Shown here in pieces: positions 63,181 through 64,000 of a stretch of 64,000 nt of DNA. The translations under genes were made by a program, and so were the position numbers. Each line of letters begins with the position of its first letter. Within the stretch, counting starts at the first letter, position 1. The notes beneath the pieces were generated by a model, which was not told where the DNA came from, did no database searches, and worked only from the letters and a program-made list of their open reading frames with translations. Source of the DNA: Myxococcus guangdongensis. GTDB taxonomy: Bacteria > Myxococcota > Myxococcia > Myxococcales > Myxococcaceae. The stretch is from contig NZ_JAJVKW010000024.1 in NCBI RefSeq assembly GCF_024198255.1, forward strand, positions 62,001 through 126,000, read 5' to 3'.

Positions 63181-64000
63181 ATGTCTGTCAGGAACGTCAG
63201 CAACCGCGAGCCCCGTACCCACCAGATTCGTGAGCGCGAGACGCTCAGCAGGATCGCCAAGCGCGAGGGCACCACGGTCGAGGAGCTGGCCCGGCTCAAC
63301 AACCTGGCGGACCCGAACAAGATTCGCGCGGGAGCCACCCTGCGCCTGCCCGGCCAGCGCGACGGCTTCGACGCGGCCGCCTCGACGCAGAACAACCAGG
63401 GCCTGCGCCGCCAGCCGACGCAGACCCCCGGGGACACCTTCGACGCGGGCACCACGGCGGCGGCGGGCATCACGTCCAACACCGTGTCCGGCACGCAGAA
63501 CGGCTACCGCAACATCCAGGACCTGAGCGCCTTCACGCGCGGCGGCTCCAACTCCGAGGCCGCCATCGTCGTCGGCACCTCCGAGGGCAACCGCCGCCCC
63601 GACGGCTCCACCACCTCCAGCTACGGCGGCCACTCGGACCCGGGCAACGCGAAGCACAACCGCGGCTCGTTCTCCTACCAGGGCCAGGGCGCGCGCACGC
63701 CCGAGCAGGCGGACCAGATCTGGAACCGCGAGCTCACCAACGCCACCCCCGCCTACGAGCGCGCCGCTCGCGCCGCGGGCCTGGACCCGAACAACGCGCT
63801 GCTCGCGTCCACGTTCTTCGACCTGCACACCCAGTCGCCGCGCGCCGCGCAGAACTTCATCAACCGCGAGATGCCCAAGCTGGCGCAGGACCCGCGCGGC
63901 GTCACCCGCGACTCGCTCATCGACGCGCGCGTGGATGCGTACCGCAACGACCAGGGCGTCCTGCGCGCCGCGGGCTTCAACCACAGCGAGTCCCGCCTGC
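63181..64000 (+). CDS. LysM-domain protein, partial (cut by window end)
   Basis: 273 or more residues are visible; the frame is open at the window edge. An N-terminal LysM motif (about residues 14-58: THQIRERETLSRIAKREGTT, LARLNNLADPNKIRAGATL) binds glycans such as peptidoglycan. Next is a Thr/Ala-rich linker, then a domain with EAAIVVGTSEGNRRPDG, YGGHSDPGNAKHNRGSFSYQ and PEQADQIW. That text recalls lysozyme-like endolysin domains; this is inference. There is no signal peptide. AGGGAG lies 8 bases before ATG 63181. It may be a cell-wall enzyme or an effector without a standard signal. Confidence 0.85.
   Translation, partial: MSVRNVSNREPRTHQIRERETLSRIAKREGTTVEELARLNNLADPNKIRAGATLRLPGQRDGFDAAASTQNNQGLRRQPTQTPGDTFDAGTTAAAGITSNTVSGTQNGYRNIQDLSAFTRGGSNSEAAIVVGTSEGNRRPDGSTTSSYGGHSDPGNAKHNRGSFSYQGQGARTPEQADQIWNRELTNATPAYERAARAAGLDPNNALLASTFFDLHTQSPRAAQNFINREMPKLAQDPRGVTRDSLIDARVDAYRNDQGVLRAAGFNHSESRL

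Overview
The window comes from a high-GC, Gram-negative deltaproteobacterial-type chromosome, most likely a myxobacterium (Myxococcota, Myxococcus/Corallococcus/Archangium relatives). The reasons are very GC-rich codon third positions, many lipoproteins with Ala/Gly-Cys lipoboxes, two Hanks-type Ser/Thr kinases with extra sensory or output domains, PEGA and TPR modules, and several unusually large multidomain fusions. No species can be named. I saw no tRNA, rRNA, CRISPR array, insertion sequence or prophage.

Layout. 0-3.4 kb: a GNAT acetyltransferase overlapping the end of a TPR-PEGA-TonB-dependent receptor fusion (minus strand). 3.5-9.3 kb: a Uma2-type endonuclease (plus) convergent with a very large SF1 helicase-nuclease, itself downstream of a HIT-family gene. 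9.5-15.1 kb: one lipoprotein and a tandem pair of Ig/propeller lipoproteins with weaker codon bias than their surroundings. 15.2-19.6 kb: a CheY-like receiver and a kinase-STAND-TM-FGE-fold protein. 19.8-25.8 kb: an ADYC lipoprotein and a two-gene RND efflux system. 25.9-36.6 kb: a divergent GH77 glucanotransferase, an AMIN-like lipoprotein, a DUF1028 protein, a class I/II aminotransferase, an NTP/NDP-exchange-type transporter, a Tat-lipoprotein epimerase, a SHOCT membrane protein and an unknown lipoprotein. 36.6-37.6 kb: no intact gene, but decayed coding signal.

37.6-42.8 kb carries the most striking gene: topoisomerase III and RecQ helicase fused in one polypeptide through a repetitive linker. 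43.3-49.9 kb: MBL-fold hydrolase, cardiolipin-synthase-like PLD enzyme, M57-type metalloprotease, DUF5335 protein, ClpX-like ATPase and an unknown gene. 50.1-55.5 kb: TreZ, an M20 peptidase and a type-B carboxylesterase. 55.5-61.5 kb: a PEGA kinase, an ABC-2 exporter pair, a small lipoprotein and the ABC-F factor EttA. 61.6-64 kb: two tandem Cys-rich lipoproteins, a more AT-rich intergenic region with paired dyads, and the start of a LysM protein cut by the window edge.

Most genes look like independent housekeeping, envelope or accessory functions rather than one pathway. Clear co-transcription candidates are the receptor-GNAT pair, HIT-helicase, the RND adaptor-permease, the ABC ATPase-permease, and aminotransferase-transporter-epimerase. 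The strongest candidates for unusual biology are the TopIII-RecQ fusion, the helicase-nuclease fusion, the receptor with a TPR/PEGA periplasmic front end, and the kinase whose FGE-fold domain lacks the expected catalytic cysteines.
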